Source: Halomonas binhaiensis
GTDB taxonomy: Bacteria > Pseudomonadota > Gammaproteobacteria > Pseudomonadales > Halomonadaceae
Assembly (NCBI RefSeq): GCF_008329985.2
Contig: NZ_CP038437.2
Coordinates: 434,001 to 498,000 of the forward strand
Direction: 5' to 3'
DNA length: 64,000 nt
The notes below the pieces were generated by a model that did no database searches, had not been told where the DNA came from, and saw only the letters and a program-made list of their open reading frames with translations. The first letter of the stretch is position 1; each line of letters opens with the position of its first letter. Shown here piece by piece: positions 35,718-44,261 of the stretch. A program made the translations under genes and the position numbers.

Positions 35718-36689
35718 ATGACCCGAGACTCTCGCAAGTCCTCCACCATCCACGAAATTGCCCGTCGTGCGGGTGTGTCGATCGCTTCTGTGAGCCGCGC
35801 ACTGAACGGCAAGCCAGGGATCGGTGAAGCGTTGCGCGAGCGCATTCTCAAGATAAGCCGTGAACTGGAGTATCGGCCAAGCGCCGCAGCACGGGCGCTG
35901 ATCAGCGGCAAGGCTGCTGTGGTGGGGATTTCTCTTGGACGCCAGGAAATTGAGCTGCGCCCCTACTACATCTTGCTTTACCAGCACCTGACTCTTGCAC
36001 TGCATCAGCATGGCCGGGTGCCGATGTTCTTTGCCCATGATCAGTTCGAGACCCTGTCCGAGCAGGCCGGCTCAGCGATTCTTCTAGGGGAGTCTCCCGA
36101 TGACACCCGGGCCCGCATCCTTACGGAAAAAAGCATTCCCTGGGTGCGTGTGGGGAGTGCCGGGGAAGGGTTCTCCCTGGCGCCGGATGATCGATATGGT
36201 ATCGAGCTGGCAACGCGTTACCTGATCGACAAAGGGCGCCGACGCCTGGTGTTTCTTGGTAGTGAGCTGGAATTGCCGTACTGTCGTCATCGTCTGGCAG
36301 GATATCAGCAGGTCATGCAGGATGCGGGACTGGCTGAGCGTAGCATCAGTCTGCCTTTCACCATTGAGTCTGCACTGGATGCCTATCGTGAGTTGGCCCG
36401 GCACCTGAAGCGATACGGGCTGGATTTCGATGGCCTGGTATGTGAAACGGATGAGCTGGCTCTTGGGGCAGTGGCGGCGCTCGAGGATCATGGCATCGTC
36501 GTCCCTGACCAGGTTGCAGTGACCGGCTTCGATGACTTGCCCGCCCTGGCAGGGTCACTGACCACAGTACGCCAGGATATCGCCCTGTTGGCCAGAGAAG
36601 CGGTAGCGCTGTTGGTGGAGGCGCTGGCAGGGGAGCCTCCGCGCCATATGATGATTCCGGTCGAGCTGGTTCCACGGGAGACAGGCTGA
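35718..36689 (+). CDS. LacI-family transcriptional regulator
   Basis: DNA-binding regulator of 323 residues. The N-terminal helix-turn-helix is at about residues 10-30 (TIHEIARRAGVSIASVSRAL), followed by the hinge and minor-groove leucine helix (RPSAAARALISGK), then a periplasmic-binding-protein-like effector domain. No strong ribosome binding site precedes the ATG. The TauE/SafE permease gene follows 65 nt later and may be its target. The twin LacI-type operators at 40425-40458, 4 kb away before the ThuA gene, are another possible target. The effector is unknown; a sugar or sugar acid is the usual class. Confidence 0.9.
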   Translation: MTRDSRKSSTIHEIARRAGVSIASVSRALNGKPGIGEALRERILKISRELEYRPSAAARALISGKAAVVGISLGRQEIELRPYYILLYQHLTLALHQHGRVPMFFAHDQFETLSEQAGSAILLGESPDDTRARILTEKSIPWVRVGSAGEGFSLAPDDRYGIELATRYLIDKGRRRLVFLGSELELPYCRHRLAGYQQVMQDAGLAERSISLPFTIESALDAYRELARHLKRYGLDFDGLVCETDELALGAVAALEDHGIVVPDQVAVTGFDDLPALAGSLTTVRQDIALLAREAVALLVEALAGEPPRHMMIPVELVPRETG

Positions 36690-36754
36690 TTGCTGAAGCT
36701 GCCATGAGGTATTGGTGACAAGCGAGGTCCTGCAGACTCACAAGGAAGAAGAGA

Positions 36755-37534
36755 ATGTCCGATCTGTTTTGGTATCAGTACGCACTCATTGGCCTGATTT
36801 TCTGTTGGAGCGGTTTTGTCCGCTCCAGCCTGGGGTTTGGTGGAGCGGTACTGGCGCTGCCTTTCTTGTTGCTGGTGGTCAATCGCCCTCTGCTTTTCCT
36901 GCCTCTCATCGCCGTCCATCTGTTGATATTTTCCAGCTGGATTGCCTGGCAAGGTCACCGTCAGGCCAGGCTGGCCGGTGGCGATGCCGCTCGCGATGGC
37001 AACATCGACTGGCGATACCTGGGCAAGGCACTGTCGATCATGATAGTGCCCAAGATCATCGGAGTAGTAGGACTGCTGACGCTCCCCGCATCGTTGATGA
37101 CGACAGTGATCTTCACCATTGTCATCATCTATGGTGCCAGTTATGCGCTGAATCGCCCTTTCCGAAGTAACAGCAAGGTGGTGGATGTTGTTCTGCTGGC
37201 GTTGGGAGGCTACGTCAGCGGGACTTCCTTGATCGGTGCTCCACTGATCGTGGCGGTATTTGCTTCCCATGTCGCCAAGCATCAGCTGCGCGATACCTTG
37301 TTTGTGCTGTGGTTCATCCTGGTGGTGATCAAGATGGTGTCATTCATCATTGCAGGTGTTGACCTGCAGTTGATCCATCACCTGTGGTTGTTACCCTGTG
37401 CCTGGGTTGGTCACATGCTTGGCGAGCGTGTGCATCGCTACCTGGTGGGGGCACGCTCGGAAGTGTTCTTCCGTGTACTCGGTGCCGTGCTGGTTCTGGT
37501 CAGTGTGGTGGGGCTGGTCGCCTCACCACACTGA
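36755..37534 (+). CDS. TauE/SafE (TSUP) family membrane permease
   Basis: It has 259 residues with about eight hydrophobic segments and the two-fold repeat of the TSUP family, including the early motif RSSLGFGGAVLALPFLL and the second-half motif GGYVSGTSLIGAPLIV. Members export or import sulfite, sulfoacetate or other organosulfur and organic anions. It starts after AAGGAAGAAGAG, downstream of and probably co-transcribed with the LacI-family regulator. It converges on leuA, whose stop is 12 nt away. Substrate cannot be told from sequence. Confidence 0.88.
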   Translation: MSDLFWYQYALIGLIFCWSGFVRSSLGFGGAVLALPFLLLVVNRPLLFLPLIAVHLLIFSSWIAWQGHRQARLAGGDAARDGNIDWRYLGKALSIMIVPKIIGVVGLLTLPASLMTTVIFTIVIIYGASYALNRPFRSNSKVVDVVLLALGGYVSGTSLIGAPLIVAVFASHVAKHQLRDTLFVLWFILVVIKMVSFIIAGVDLQLIHHLWLLPCAWVGHMLGERVHRYLVGARSEVFFRVLGAVLVLVSVVGLVASPH

Positions 37535-37546
37535 GGAACAGTGGCC

Positions 37547-39268
37547 TCAGGCAGTATGCTGCTGCGATGAAATGATGGAGGAAGATGAGATGACGGGCTG
37601 GTTGCCTGAAGCCTGAACAAAGCGTGCTGCGATACTGAGGACTGCCTGTATCGAAGCAATGGTGATGTTCGAGTGATGGCCGGCGCCGAAATGCACCCCT
37701 GGCATGCCCGGCCAGCTGCCTTCCACGATAGCCAGAGCGGAAGCGTCGGCACCACTTTCCAGGCTACGCTCTTCATAGCTGTCGATACGCAATGGCATTC
37801 CCAGCGCCGCGACTGTTGCATCAATGGGTCCATTGCCTGTTCCGGACAATCGCTGGCGAGTGCCGTCGGCAAGCTCAATGTCGATGTCGATACCATGCCC
37901 CTCGCCGGTATCATGCAGGCGATGACCAATGTAGGCCAGTGACCCCCCCATACGTGCTGGTGCCAGGTAGGTGTTATCGAACAACTCCCAAATACCCTGG
38001 CTACTCAGTTCTGTTTCACTGGAGTCGGCCTGTTCCTGAACGATGGCACTGAACTCGATCTGCATGCGCCTGGGTATCTTCATGCCATGATCACGCTGCA
38101 GCAGGAAGGCAATACCGCCTTTCCCCGATTGGCTGTTGACCCGCACGATACCATCGTAGGTGCGTCCCAGATCATGAGGGTCAATGGGCAAATAGGGGAC
38201 TTCCCAGACACTTTTGTCATCCTGGGCAGCCAGGCCTTTTGCTATAGCATCCTGATGCGACCCCGAGAAAGCGGTGAATACCAGGTCACCGACATATGGG
38301 TGGCGAGGATGTATGGGTAAGGCCGTGCACTTTTCCGCCATACGAGCCACTGCCGTGATGTCGGAGAAATCCAGCCCAGGGTGGATGCCTTGGGTATACA
38401 GATTGAGGGCCAATGTCACCAGGTCGAGGTTGCCGCTGCGCTCGCCATTGCCGAACAGGCAACCTTCGACCCGTTGAGCTCCGGCCAGCAGGGCCTGCTC
38501 GGCACATGCGACACCTGTGCCACGGTCGTTATGGGGGTGTACGGAAAGCACCACATGCTCGCGACGTTCAAGGCGTTCGCTCATCCATTCAATCTGGTCG
38601 GCGAAAACGTTGGCTGTGGAAACTTCTACTGTCGTGGGCAAGTTGATGATGATCGGCCGTCCTGGTCCTGCATCCCAGCAGCGAATGGCCGTGTTGCAGA
38701 TGCGCAGTGAAACCTCCAGCTCTGCCATGCAGAACGTTTCAGGTGAGTACTGCAGTATCCATTCAGTTTCAGGATGATGTTCGATTTCCTGGCGCAGCAG
38801 CTCTACATGATGTGCCACCAGTTGTTCGACTTCCGAGACAGATAACCCAAAGACGACACGCCGCCATACGGGGGCAATGGCGTTGTATAAATGGACGATG
38901 ACGCGTTTAGCTCCTGCGACGCTGTGAACGGTTTGCTCAATCAAGTCGGCACGCATCTGGGTCATCACCATCGGGGTGACATCCGCGGGGATGAGCTGTT
39001 CATCGATGAGTCGGCGAACCATGTCATGGTCAGTACGAGAGGCGGCAGGAAAGCCGACTTCTATCTCCTTGAAGCCCAGGCGCACCAGCTCGTTGAACAG
39101 GTACAGCTTGCGTTCGACGCCCATCGGCTCGAACAATGCCTGGTTGCCATCTCTCAGGTCGGTGGAGAGCCATACAGGAGCATGGGTGATGGTGCGCGAG
39201 GGCCAGCGACGGGATGGCAAGTCTACGTTTGGGGTGGGGCGGTATTTGTGCTCAGGATGTTGGAGCAT
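37547..39268 (-). CDS. leuA: 2-isopropylmalate synthase
   Basis: First committed step of leucine synthesis: condenses acetyl-CoA with 2-oxoisovalerate in the cytoplasm. The frame is open 61 codons upstream, but MLQHPEHKYRPTPNVDLP is the family start, giving 573 residues, the length of the longer LeuA class. Catalytic-barrel motifs are LRDGNQAL (residues 38-45) and SVHPHNDRGTG; GNGERSGNLDLVTLALN is also typical. The C-terminal third (from about residue 440) is the leucine-feedback regulatory domain. It is monocistronic here and preceded by a leader able to form alternative RNA stems, suggesting RNA-level control. Its promoter region overlaps the divergent AraC-family gene. Confidence 0.96.
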   Translation of the reverse strand: MLQHPEHKYRPTPNVDLPSRRWPSRTITHAPVWLSTDLRDGNQALFEPMGVERKLYLFNELVRLGFKEIEVGFPAASRTDHDMVRRLIDEQLIPADVTPMVMTQMRADLIEQTVHSVAGAKRVIVHLYNAIAPVWRRVVFGLSVSEVEQLVAHHVELLRQEIEHHPETEWILQYSPETFCMAELEVSLRICNTAIRCWDAGPGRPIIINLPTTVEVSTANVFADQIEWMSERLERREHVVLSVHPHNDRGTGVACAEQALLAGAQRVEGCLFGNGERSGNLDLVTLALNLYTQGIHPGLDFSDITAVARMAEKCTALPIHPRHPYVGDLVFTAFSGSHQDAIAKGLAAQDDKSVWEVPYLPIDPHDLGRTYDGIVRVNSQSGKGGIAFLLQRDHGMKIPRRMQIEFSAIVQEQADSSETELSSQGIWELFDNTYLAPARMGGSLAYIGHRLHDTGEGHGIDIDIELADGTRQRLSGTGNGPIDATVAALGMPLRIDSYEERSLESGADASALAIVEGSWPGMPGVHFGAGHHSNITIASIQAVLSIAARFVQASGNQPVISSSSIISSQQHTA

Positions 39269-39303
39269 GGTGATGATCTCGAACGGATATAAGGAAAGTC
39301 GAC

Positions 39304-39388
39304 GATTTCCCCTACCTGCTGGTGCAGGTCGTTCGAGGCCGGGGACAGGGGGAAATCGGCCAATGGTCTCTTGGCGGCAGTCCCCGGC
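39304..39388 (-). promoter_or_regulatory. Structured leader RNA of leuA with alternative stems
   Basis: On the leuA strand, segment 1 (39388-39380, GCCGGGGAC) can pair with segment 3 (39346-39338, GTCCCCGGC), and segment 2 (39357-39349, GATTTCCCC) with segment 4 (39312-39304, GGGGAAATC). Pairings 1:3 and 2:4 are interleaved, so they exclude each other or form a pseudoknot. A perfect ACCTGC / GCAGGT hairpin (39329-39314) sits between segments 3 and 4. A structured leuA leader in Halomonas (the leuA-Halomonas motif) has been reported from comparative genomics; I cannot confirm from memory that this is the same structure. Confidence 0.6.
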
Positions 39389-39500
39389 GCTGGGCCAGGG
39401 ATAGTGATGGCAGTGGCAGAGAATGGCTGGACATATGCCTGAAGGCTCCATGCGAGGTGCCAGTCAGCATAAACTTCCATTTCCTGGTTGATATCGCGTT

Positions 39501-39532
39501 AAATGGTCATTCATTGTCGTGAAATGGTCATT
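39501..39532 (+). promoter_or_regulatory. Direct-repeat operator at the AraC-family gene start
   Basis: AAATGGTCATT occurs twice, at 39501-39511 and 39522-39532, exactly 21 bp apart, which is two helical turns on one DNA face. This is the classic arrangement for AraC-family binding. The sites lie between leuA and the AraC-family gene, so autoregulation or control of leuA is plausible. Confidence 0.6.
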
Positions 39533-40328
39533 TTGTGGACAAGATATGCTCGATACCTGTCAGCCTGACTATGACTCGCTGGAGACACCCGTCACTGGTG
39601 TCTCCGTAGACTACCCCAGTGGACATATCGTCAAGCCTCACCGTCATCCACGTGCACAGCTGGTCTATGCCATAGAGGGAGTGCTGGTGGTTGAGACACC
39701 GGCAGGACGCTGGGTAACGCCCCCCACCCACGGTGTCTGGGTGCATGCAGGCATTGAGCATTCGTTGCGTATGCGTGGTGTCACGCGGGTGCGAAGCCTG
39801 TTCGTCAACCCCGATGCCATCGCGGGTCTTCCCCAGGACAACTGCGTTATCAGCGTTTCTCCTCTGTTGCGCGAGCTGATTCTGGCCGCGACCCAAGTAA
39901 CGGCAGGATATTCCAGTGATAGTCGCGATGGACGCCTGATGCGCTTTATTCTTGATGAACTATGCGCTGTGCAAGTACTGCCCTTTCATCTCCCATGGCC
40001 CGATGATGCGCGCATTGCCTCTGTTTGTCAGGCGCTGAGCCAGCAACCCGCGATCAACCTGACGGCAGGTGAATGGGCTCAACAGCTCGCCATGAGCAGC
40101 AAGACTTTTCACCGTCGTTTCCTGCATAGCACTGGAGTGACATTTGGCCGCTGGCGACAGCAGGCCCGCTTGTTGAACTCGCTGGAATTTCTGGCACAGG
40201 GCCGTCCCGTTCTGGAGGTGGCTTTTCAGCACGGATACGACAGCCAGAGTGCTTTTGCGGCAGCTTTCAAGCGTCAATTTGGTGTGTCGCCTTCGGCCTT
40301 CTTTGTTCCGGATGGCCTGGAAGAGTGA
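39519..40328 (+). CDS. AraC-family transcriptional regulator with N-terminal cupin
   Basis: It has 269 residues from the GTG at 39519. The alternative ATG at 39546 (MLDTCQPDYDSLE) would give 260 residues and leave both operator repeats outside the gene, so it may be the real start. The N-terminal half is a cupin (SGHIVKPHRHPRAQLVYAIE ... WVHAGIEHSLRM). The C-terminal half has two helix-turn-helix motifs, the second around VLEVAFQHGYDSQSAFAAAF followed by FGVSPSAFF. It resembles the E. coli NimR (YeaM) type. It diverges from leuA. The ligand is unknown. Confidence 0.9.
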   Translation: MKWSFCGQDMLDTCQPDYDSLETPVTGVSVDYPSGHIVKPHRHPRAQLVYAIEGVLVVETPAGRWVTPPTHGVWVHAGIEHSLRMRGVTRVRSLFVNPDAIAGLPQDNCVISVSPLLRELILAATQVTAGYSSDSRDGRLMRFILDELCAVQVLPFHLPWPDDARIASVCQALSQQPAINLTAGEWAQQLAMSSKTFHRRFLHSTGVTFGRWRQQARLLNSLEFLAQGRPVLEVAFQHGYDSQSAFAAAFKRQFGVSPSAFFVPDGLEE

Positions 40329-40424
40329 GGCCTCTGGCGATGGCCCCTTGGCGTGGTGCAAATCCAGCAGAGGGCGGAGGAGAAAATAGTCGCCTGGTAG
40401 TAAATCGTGCCGAGATACGACGAA

Positions 40425-40458
40425 AGTAAACGTTTACTACAAGAGAGTAAACGTTTAC
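40425..40458 (+). promoter_or_regulatory. Twin LacI-type operators before the ThuA gene
   Basis: Two palindromes with the same core, AGTAAACGTTTACT (40425-40438) and GTAAACGTTTAC (40447-40458), have centres exactly 21 bp apart. The central CG and the symmetric TAAACGTTTA core are typical of LacI/GalR-family sites. They lie about 50 nt before the ThuA-like gene. The LacI-family gene at 35718 is the nearest candidate regulator. Confidence 0.75.
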
Positions 40459-40508
40459 GTTTTGCCCCATTGATATGCCCAACATCATGCCATCAAGGAG
40501 CCAAGTCG

Positions 40509-41288
40509 ATGACGTTACGAGTGACAGTATGGGGTGAGAATGTCCACGAACAGACGAATGATATCGTGGCCCGCCTGTATCCTGAGGGGATGCATGCATG
40601 TATAGCCGAAGCGCTCAACGAGGATGATGCCATCGAGGCGCGTACCGCGATCCTTCAGGATCCAGAACATGGATTGAGCGAAGACGTGCTGGAAAGCACG
40701 GACGTGCTGACCTGGTGGGGACATGCCGCACATGGCCAGGTCAGTGATGAAATCGTCGACCGGGTGCAGAAGAGAGTGCTGGAAGGCATGGGCCTGATGG
40801 TGCTGCATTCCGGCCACTATTCGAAGATCTTCAAGCGTCTGATGGGCACCACATGCTCGCTGAAATGGCGTGAGGCCGGTGAGCGAGAAAGACTGTGGGT
40901 GGTCAATCCAGGACACCCCATCGTCCAGGGAGTGGGTGACTATATCGAGCTGCCTCATGCCGAAATGTACGGTGAGCCCTTTGCAGTACCCAACCCGGAT
41001 GAAGTTGTCTTCATCAGTGCCTTTGAGGGCGGAGAAGTGTTCCGCTCAGGACTGACCTACAAGCGTGGCAACGGTAAGGTCTTCTATTTCCGACCAGGCC
41101 ACGAGACCTACCCCATTTATTACGATGCAAAAGTGCGGCAGGTATTGCGTAATGCGGTTCACTGGCTGCGCCCCGAGGGATCGCGCTGGGTGGATAGTTG
41201 CCCCAATGTACCGCCAGATCAGGCTCCCAATCCAGTGGAGATCAAAGGCGAAAGCCTGCACAAGCCGGGTGAGGAGGGCTTCCGATGA
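40509..41288 (+). CDS. ThuA-like domain protein
   Basis: It has 259 residues. The longer frame overlaps the operator region, so the ATG ([11 protein letters not shown]) with AAGGAG upstream is chosen. The family resembles class I glutamine amidotransferase folds and is named from trehalose utilisation ThuA; blocks seen are [39 protein letters not shown], and [16 protein letters not shown]. Its stop overlaps the Gfo/Idh/MocA gene start by 4 nt. ThuA proteins are commonly coupled with such oxidoreductases in sugar catabolism (3-keto sugar routes). The exact reaction is unknown. Confidence 0.88.
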   Translation: MTLRVTVWGENVHEQTNDIVARLYPEGMHACIAEALNEDDAIEARTAILQDPEHGLSEDVLESTDVLTWWGHAAHGQVSDEIVDRVQKRVLEGMGLMVLHSGHYSKIFKRLMGTTCSLKWREAGERERLWVVNPGHPIVQGVGDYIELPHAEMYGEPFAVPNPDEVVFISAFEGGEVFRSGLTYKRGNGKVFYFRPGHETYPIYYDAKVRQVLRNAVHWLRPEGSRWVDSCPNVPPDQAPNPVEIKGESLHKPGEEGFR

Positions 41289-42346
41289 TACGTCTGGCGA
41301 TTCTTGGGGCCGGTGGCATGGCGGCGGAACATGCACGCCAGTTCAATGCCATGGATAACGTGGAAGTGGTGGCGGTGTGCGACCTGGATATAGCCAAGGC
41401 GCGTGATTTCGCGCATCAGCATGGTATCGCTGATGTCCATGATGATCTCATCGAGATGTTGGCACGCGAAGATATCCAGGCGATCAGTAACGTCACACCC
41501 GATGGGGTCCATAAAGCCACATCCCTGGCCGCCATCGCCGCTGGCAAGCACGTACTGTGCGAGAAACCACTGGCGACCAATGCCGCGGACGCTCGAGAGA
41601 TGGCAGATGCCGCTCGTCAGGCTGGCGTGATCAACATGATCAATCTGAGTTATCGGGATGCACCGGCCTTGCATAAAGCACGGGAGCTGGTGAACTCGGG
41701 AGCGCTAGGCAGGATCATGCACGTCGATGCCCGTTACTCCCAGAGCTGGCTGGTCAGCCACGCCTGGGGGCGCTGGGACAAGGATCCTCAGTGGTTGTGG
41801 CGCCTGTCCCAGGCCCATGGCAGCAAAGGGGTGCTGGGAGACGTGGGGGTCCATATCCTCGACTTTGCCAGCTTTCCGGTTGGCAATATCTCCACAGTGA
41901 ACTGTCGCCTGAAATGCTTCGATAAAGCGCCTGGCAACCAGATCGGTGACTATGTACTGGACGCCAATGACAGTGCGGTAATGACGGTAGAGTTTGATGG
42001 TGGCGCATTGGGCTGCATTCAGGCTACGCGCTGGGCGACCGGATACCAGAACACGGTAGCACTAAGCATTCATGGCGACCGTGGCGCGCTGCGCCTGGAT
42101 CTGGATAAAGCCTGGGATCACCTTGAGGTGTGCCTGGGTGAGGATGTACACACATCGCGCTGGACCGAGGTGGCAGCGCCTGCCACGCCGTCGATTTATC
42201 AGCGCTTCGTTGCCAGTATCATGCATGGTGTCAATGATGCGCCGGACTTTGCTCGTGGCGCAGAATTGCAGCAAGTGCTGGATGCCTGCTTCGAGGCTGA
42301 TGCAGGTGATACGGCTCGTACTCTGCATGGCGACGTCTTGGTGTAG
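41285..42346 (+). CDS. Gfo/Idh/MocA-family oxidoreductase
   Basis: NAD(P)-dependent sugar or cyclitol dehydrogenase-type protein of 353 residues. The N-terminal Rossmann fold has [11 protein letters not shown] (about residues 7-17) and an acidic residue (CDLD) at the end of the second strand. The family lysine is in CEKPLA. The C-terminal domain has [14 protein letters not shown]. It overlaps the ThuA gene by 4 nt, giving a two-gene operon behind the twin LacI-type operators. Substrate is unknown; a disaccharide or glycoside being oxidised at C3 would fit the ThuA pairing (inference). Confidence 0.92.
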   Translation: MIRLAILGAGGMAAEHARQFNAMDNVEVVAVCDLDIAKARDFAHQHGIADVHDDLIEMLAREDIQAISNVTPDGVHKATSLAAIAAGKHVLCEKPLATNAADAREMADAARQAGVINMINLSYRDAPALHKARELVNSGALGRIMHVDARYSQSWLVSHAWGRWDKDPQWLWRLSQAHGSKGVLGDVGVHILDFASFPVGNISTVNCRLKCFDKAPGNQIGDYVLDANDSAVMTVEFDGGALGCIQATRWATGYQNTVALSIHGDRGALRLDLDKAWDHLEVCLGEDVHTSRWTEVAAPATPSIYQRFVASIMHGVNDAPDFARGAELQQVLDACFEADAGDTARTLHGDVLV

Positions 42347-42359
42347 AATATGGCCCTTT

Positions 42360-42412
42360 GACGCTCTGTTCTGCTTCTCTCTCCTTGGCGGGGATGAAAT
42401 GAGCAGAGCGTC
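42360..42412 (+). other. Inverted repeat after the ThuA / Gfo operon
   Basis: GACGCTCTG (42360-42368) and CAGAGCGTC (42404-42412) are perfect 9-bp arms separated by 35 nt, starting 14 nt after the operon. There is no T-tract. It could be a long-loop terminator or a protein site; purpose unclear. Confidence 0.4.
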
Positions 42413-42489
42413 GGTCATAACGCCAGGGGTAGAGGATTGACAGGGATGATGGAATTCCGGGTCTCTCCCCCTCAAGACGAGGAGTCGTC

Positions 42490-43395
42490 GTGAAGCTGCT
42501 GATTCTAGATGCCGGTCATTGCTTGTCACTGGCGCTGGTGCGTGCCAGCAGCCGGCGTAGTGATACACAGTTGGTCATTCAGCCTTCCAATAGAGTGACC
42601 CGTGAGACGCTGGAAGAGCTGGAGCCTGATGCGCTGATCATTCCACCGTTGTCGCGCCCCTTCAGTGTGCCGCCCGCCGCCGTAGGGGAACATGCCGATG
42701 CCGTTACCGCTTGCATGGAAGCCTGTGGAGAAGCTGGAGTGCCTTTGGTGTGGTGCGTGTCAGACCAACTTTATGAGGATGGTCATGTATCGCCCATTGA
42801 TGAGCATGTCGTGCCTGCGCCCCGCGATGAGGGGTTGCGTCGGCTGGTCGAGGTAGGGGACCGAATTCGGGCAGAGTTGCCACATCATCTGATTGTCCGT
42901 CTTGGACCGTTGTTTGCACTGGAAGGCAGTCATGCCTGGCTGAGCGAGCTGGTAGATACCCTGGTAGCGGGTGGCATGGTGCGTGCTGAAGCCGATGTGA
43001 TTCTGTGCCCGACGTCAGCAGATTCCGTGGCGATGGCACTGATTGGCATGTTGCATCAGCAGGCCAGTGGTGCTGATGCCTGGGGAAGTTATCATCTGGC
43101 TGGAGTGGAGCCAGTCAGTGCTTATACCTTCGTTTCCAATGTGCGAACCCAACTGAGCACCTGTCTGGAAGGTAGAGGACAGGACATTGCGCTGGGGGAG
43201 GTCAAGGCTCTCAGCCATCATCACGATCAGCCGCTGCGTCGGGTGTTGAACTGCCGTCGGGTGCTGGACGTGTTTGGTGTGCACCAGAAGCCCTGGCGTC
43301 TGGAGGTTGGGCGAATGCTGGACCTGTGGTGCCGTGCCCAGGAAGACGACAGCACAACGGATGAGCCTACGGACGAAGGAAAAAGCCCAGCATGA
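42490..43395 (+). CDS. Degenerate RmlD-like (sugar-nucleotide reductase family) protein
   Basis: It has 301 residues, GTG start with GAGGAG upstream. The overall layout resembles dTDP-4-dehydrorhamnose reductase: an N-terminal Rossmann-like start, the VSDQLYEDGHVSPIDEH block at the position of the RmlD VFDG segment, and IVRLGPLFA. But the glycine-rich nucleotide motif is replaced by DAGHCLSLAL, and the downstream Tyr-x3-Lys catalytic pair is not visible. It is therefore probably not an active reductase. Its stop overlaps the acyltransferase gene by 4 nt, suggesting a joint envelope-related role. Function unknown. Confidence 0.7.
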   Translation: MKLLILDAGHCLSLALVRASSRRSDTQLVIQPSNRVTRETLEELEPDALIIPPLSRPFSVPPAAVGEHADAVTACMEACGEAGVPLVWCVSDQLYEDGHVSPIDEHVVPAPRDEGLRRLVEVGDRIRAELPHHLIVRLGPLFALEGSHAWLSELVDTLVAGGMVRAEADVILCPTSADSVAMALIGMLHQQASGADAWGSYHLAGVEPVSAYTFVSNVRTQLSTCLEGRGQDIALGEVKALSHHHDQPLRRVLNCRRVLDVFGVHQKPWRLEVGRMLDLWCRAQEDDSTTDEPTDEGKSPA

Positions 43396-44150
43396 ATCTG
43401 ATACGCAGCATCATTTTTTATATCGGTTATTTTCTCGCGATGCTGGTCTGTGGCGTATTGTTCCTGCCGCCAGCTCCTTTCTTGCCCTTGCGTTCGCGCT
43501 ATCGCCTGCTCAATCTCTACAACCATTTCATCATCGCCTGGTTCCGCATCGCCTGCGGGGTGCGTTACGAGATTAGCGGGCGTGAGAATCTGCCTGCCGG
43601 GCCAGTGGTCATTCTGTCCAATCACCAATGCGAATGGGAGACCGTCTATCTGCAGCTGATCAAGCCTCCGGTCTGCACGGTGCTGAAAAAGGAACTGCTG
43701 AATATCCCCCTGTTTGGCTGGGGGCTGCGTCTGCTTCACCCTATTGCGCTTGATCGTTCCAAACCGGCTCGGGCGATGAAGCAGGTGTTGGTCCAAGGAG
43801 GGCAGCGGCTCCAGGAAGGGTTATCGGTATTGATCTTTCCTGAGGGGACTCGTGTCGATCCCGGCCAGCGGCGGCGTTACAACAAGAGTGGGACGGTGAT
43901 TGCCTGTCGTGCAGGCTTACCGGTAGTGCCCGTTGCCCATAATGCTGGGGAATGCTGGCCAGGACGCCACTGGATCAAGAAGCCCGGCACCATCAGCCTG
44001 ATAGTGGGCGAGCCTATTGTGACGGAAGGGCGCAGCCCCGAGGACGTCCTGGTCGAGACCGAAGCTTGGATAGAAGCGCGCTTGAGCGAGGTCTCGCGTG
44101 TGCCGCGTCCACCCATGGAGCCTCATTCCGGGACAAGAGTGGTGTCCTGA
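43392..44150 (+). CDS. 1-acyl-glycerol-3-phosphate acyltransferase (PlsC-like)
   Basis: It has 252 residues with an N-terminal membrane anchor (about residues 7-30). The acyltransferase motif I is NHQCEWE, the HX4E variant seen in the pseudomonad and betaproteobacterial branch instead of HX4D. Motif III is FPEGTRV, and motif IV is VVPVAHNAG. It probably transfers an acyl chain to lysophosphatidate in the inner membrane, though related proteins modify lipid A or other lipids. It overlaps the RmlD-like gene by 4 nt and converges on fabB across a shared terminator. Confidence 0.88.
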   Translation: MNLIRSIIFYIGYFLAMLVCGVLFLPPAPFLPLRSRYRLLNLYNHFIIAWFRIACGVRYEISGRENLPAGPVVILSNHQCEWETVYLQLIKPPVCTVLKKELLNIPLFGWGLRLLHPIALDRSKPARAMKQVLVQGGQRLQEGLSVLIFPEGTRVDPGQRRRYNKSGTVIACRAGLPVVPVAHNAGECWPGRHWIKKPGTISLIVGEPIVTEGRSPEDVLVETEAWIEARLSEVSRVPRPPMEPHSGTRVVS

Positions 44151-44191
44151 CCCCGAATCCGTGACATGGAGGTCAATCCCACGGGCGGGAG

Positions 44192-44236
44192 AATGAAAAC
44201 GGCGCCCCTGCAAAAGAGCGGGGCGCCGTTTTCATT
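44192..44236. terminator. Bidirectional terminator between the acyltransferase gene and fabB
   Basis: A 17-bp perfect stem with an 11-nt loop; the arm is AATGAAAACGGCGCCCC. A-rich and T-rich flanks within the stem allow function in both directions between the two convergent genes. Confidence 0.85.
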
Positions 44237-44261
44237 GCGATGGAGCAACGTCTGAAGGTTA

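Noticed and set aside
39223..39480. 85-residue minus-strand frame with an AGGA site in the leuA leader
   Set aside because: Overlaps the leuA start and contains no leucine-codon run, so it was not called as a leader peptide, though it cannot be excluded.
42437..42442. TTGACA as a -35 box before the RmlD-like gene
   Set aside because: No -10 box at 16-18 nt spacing.
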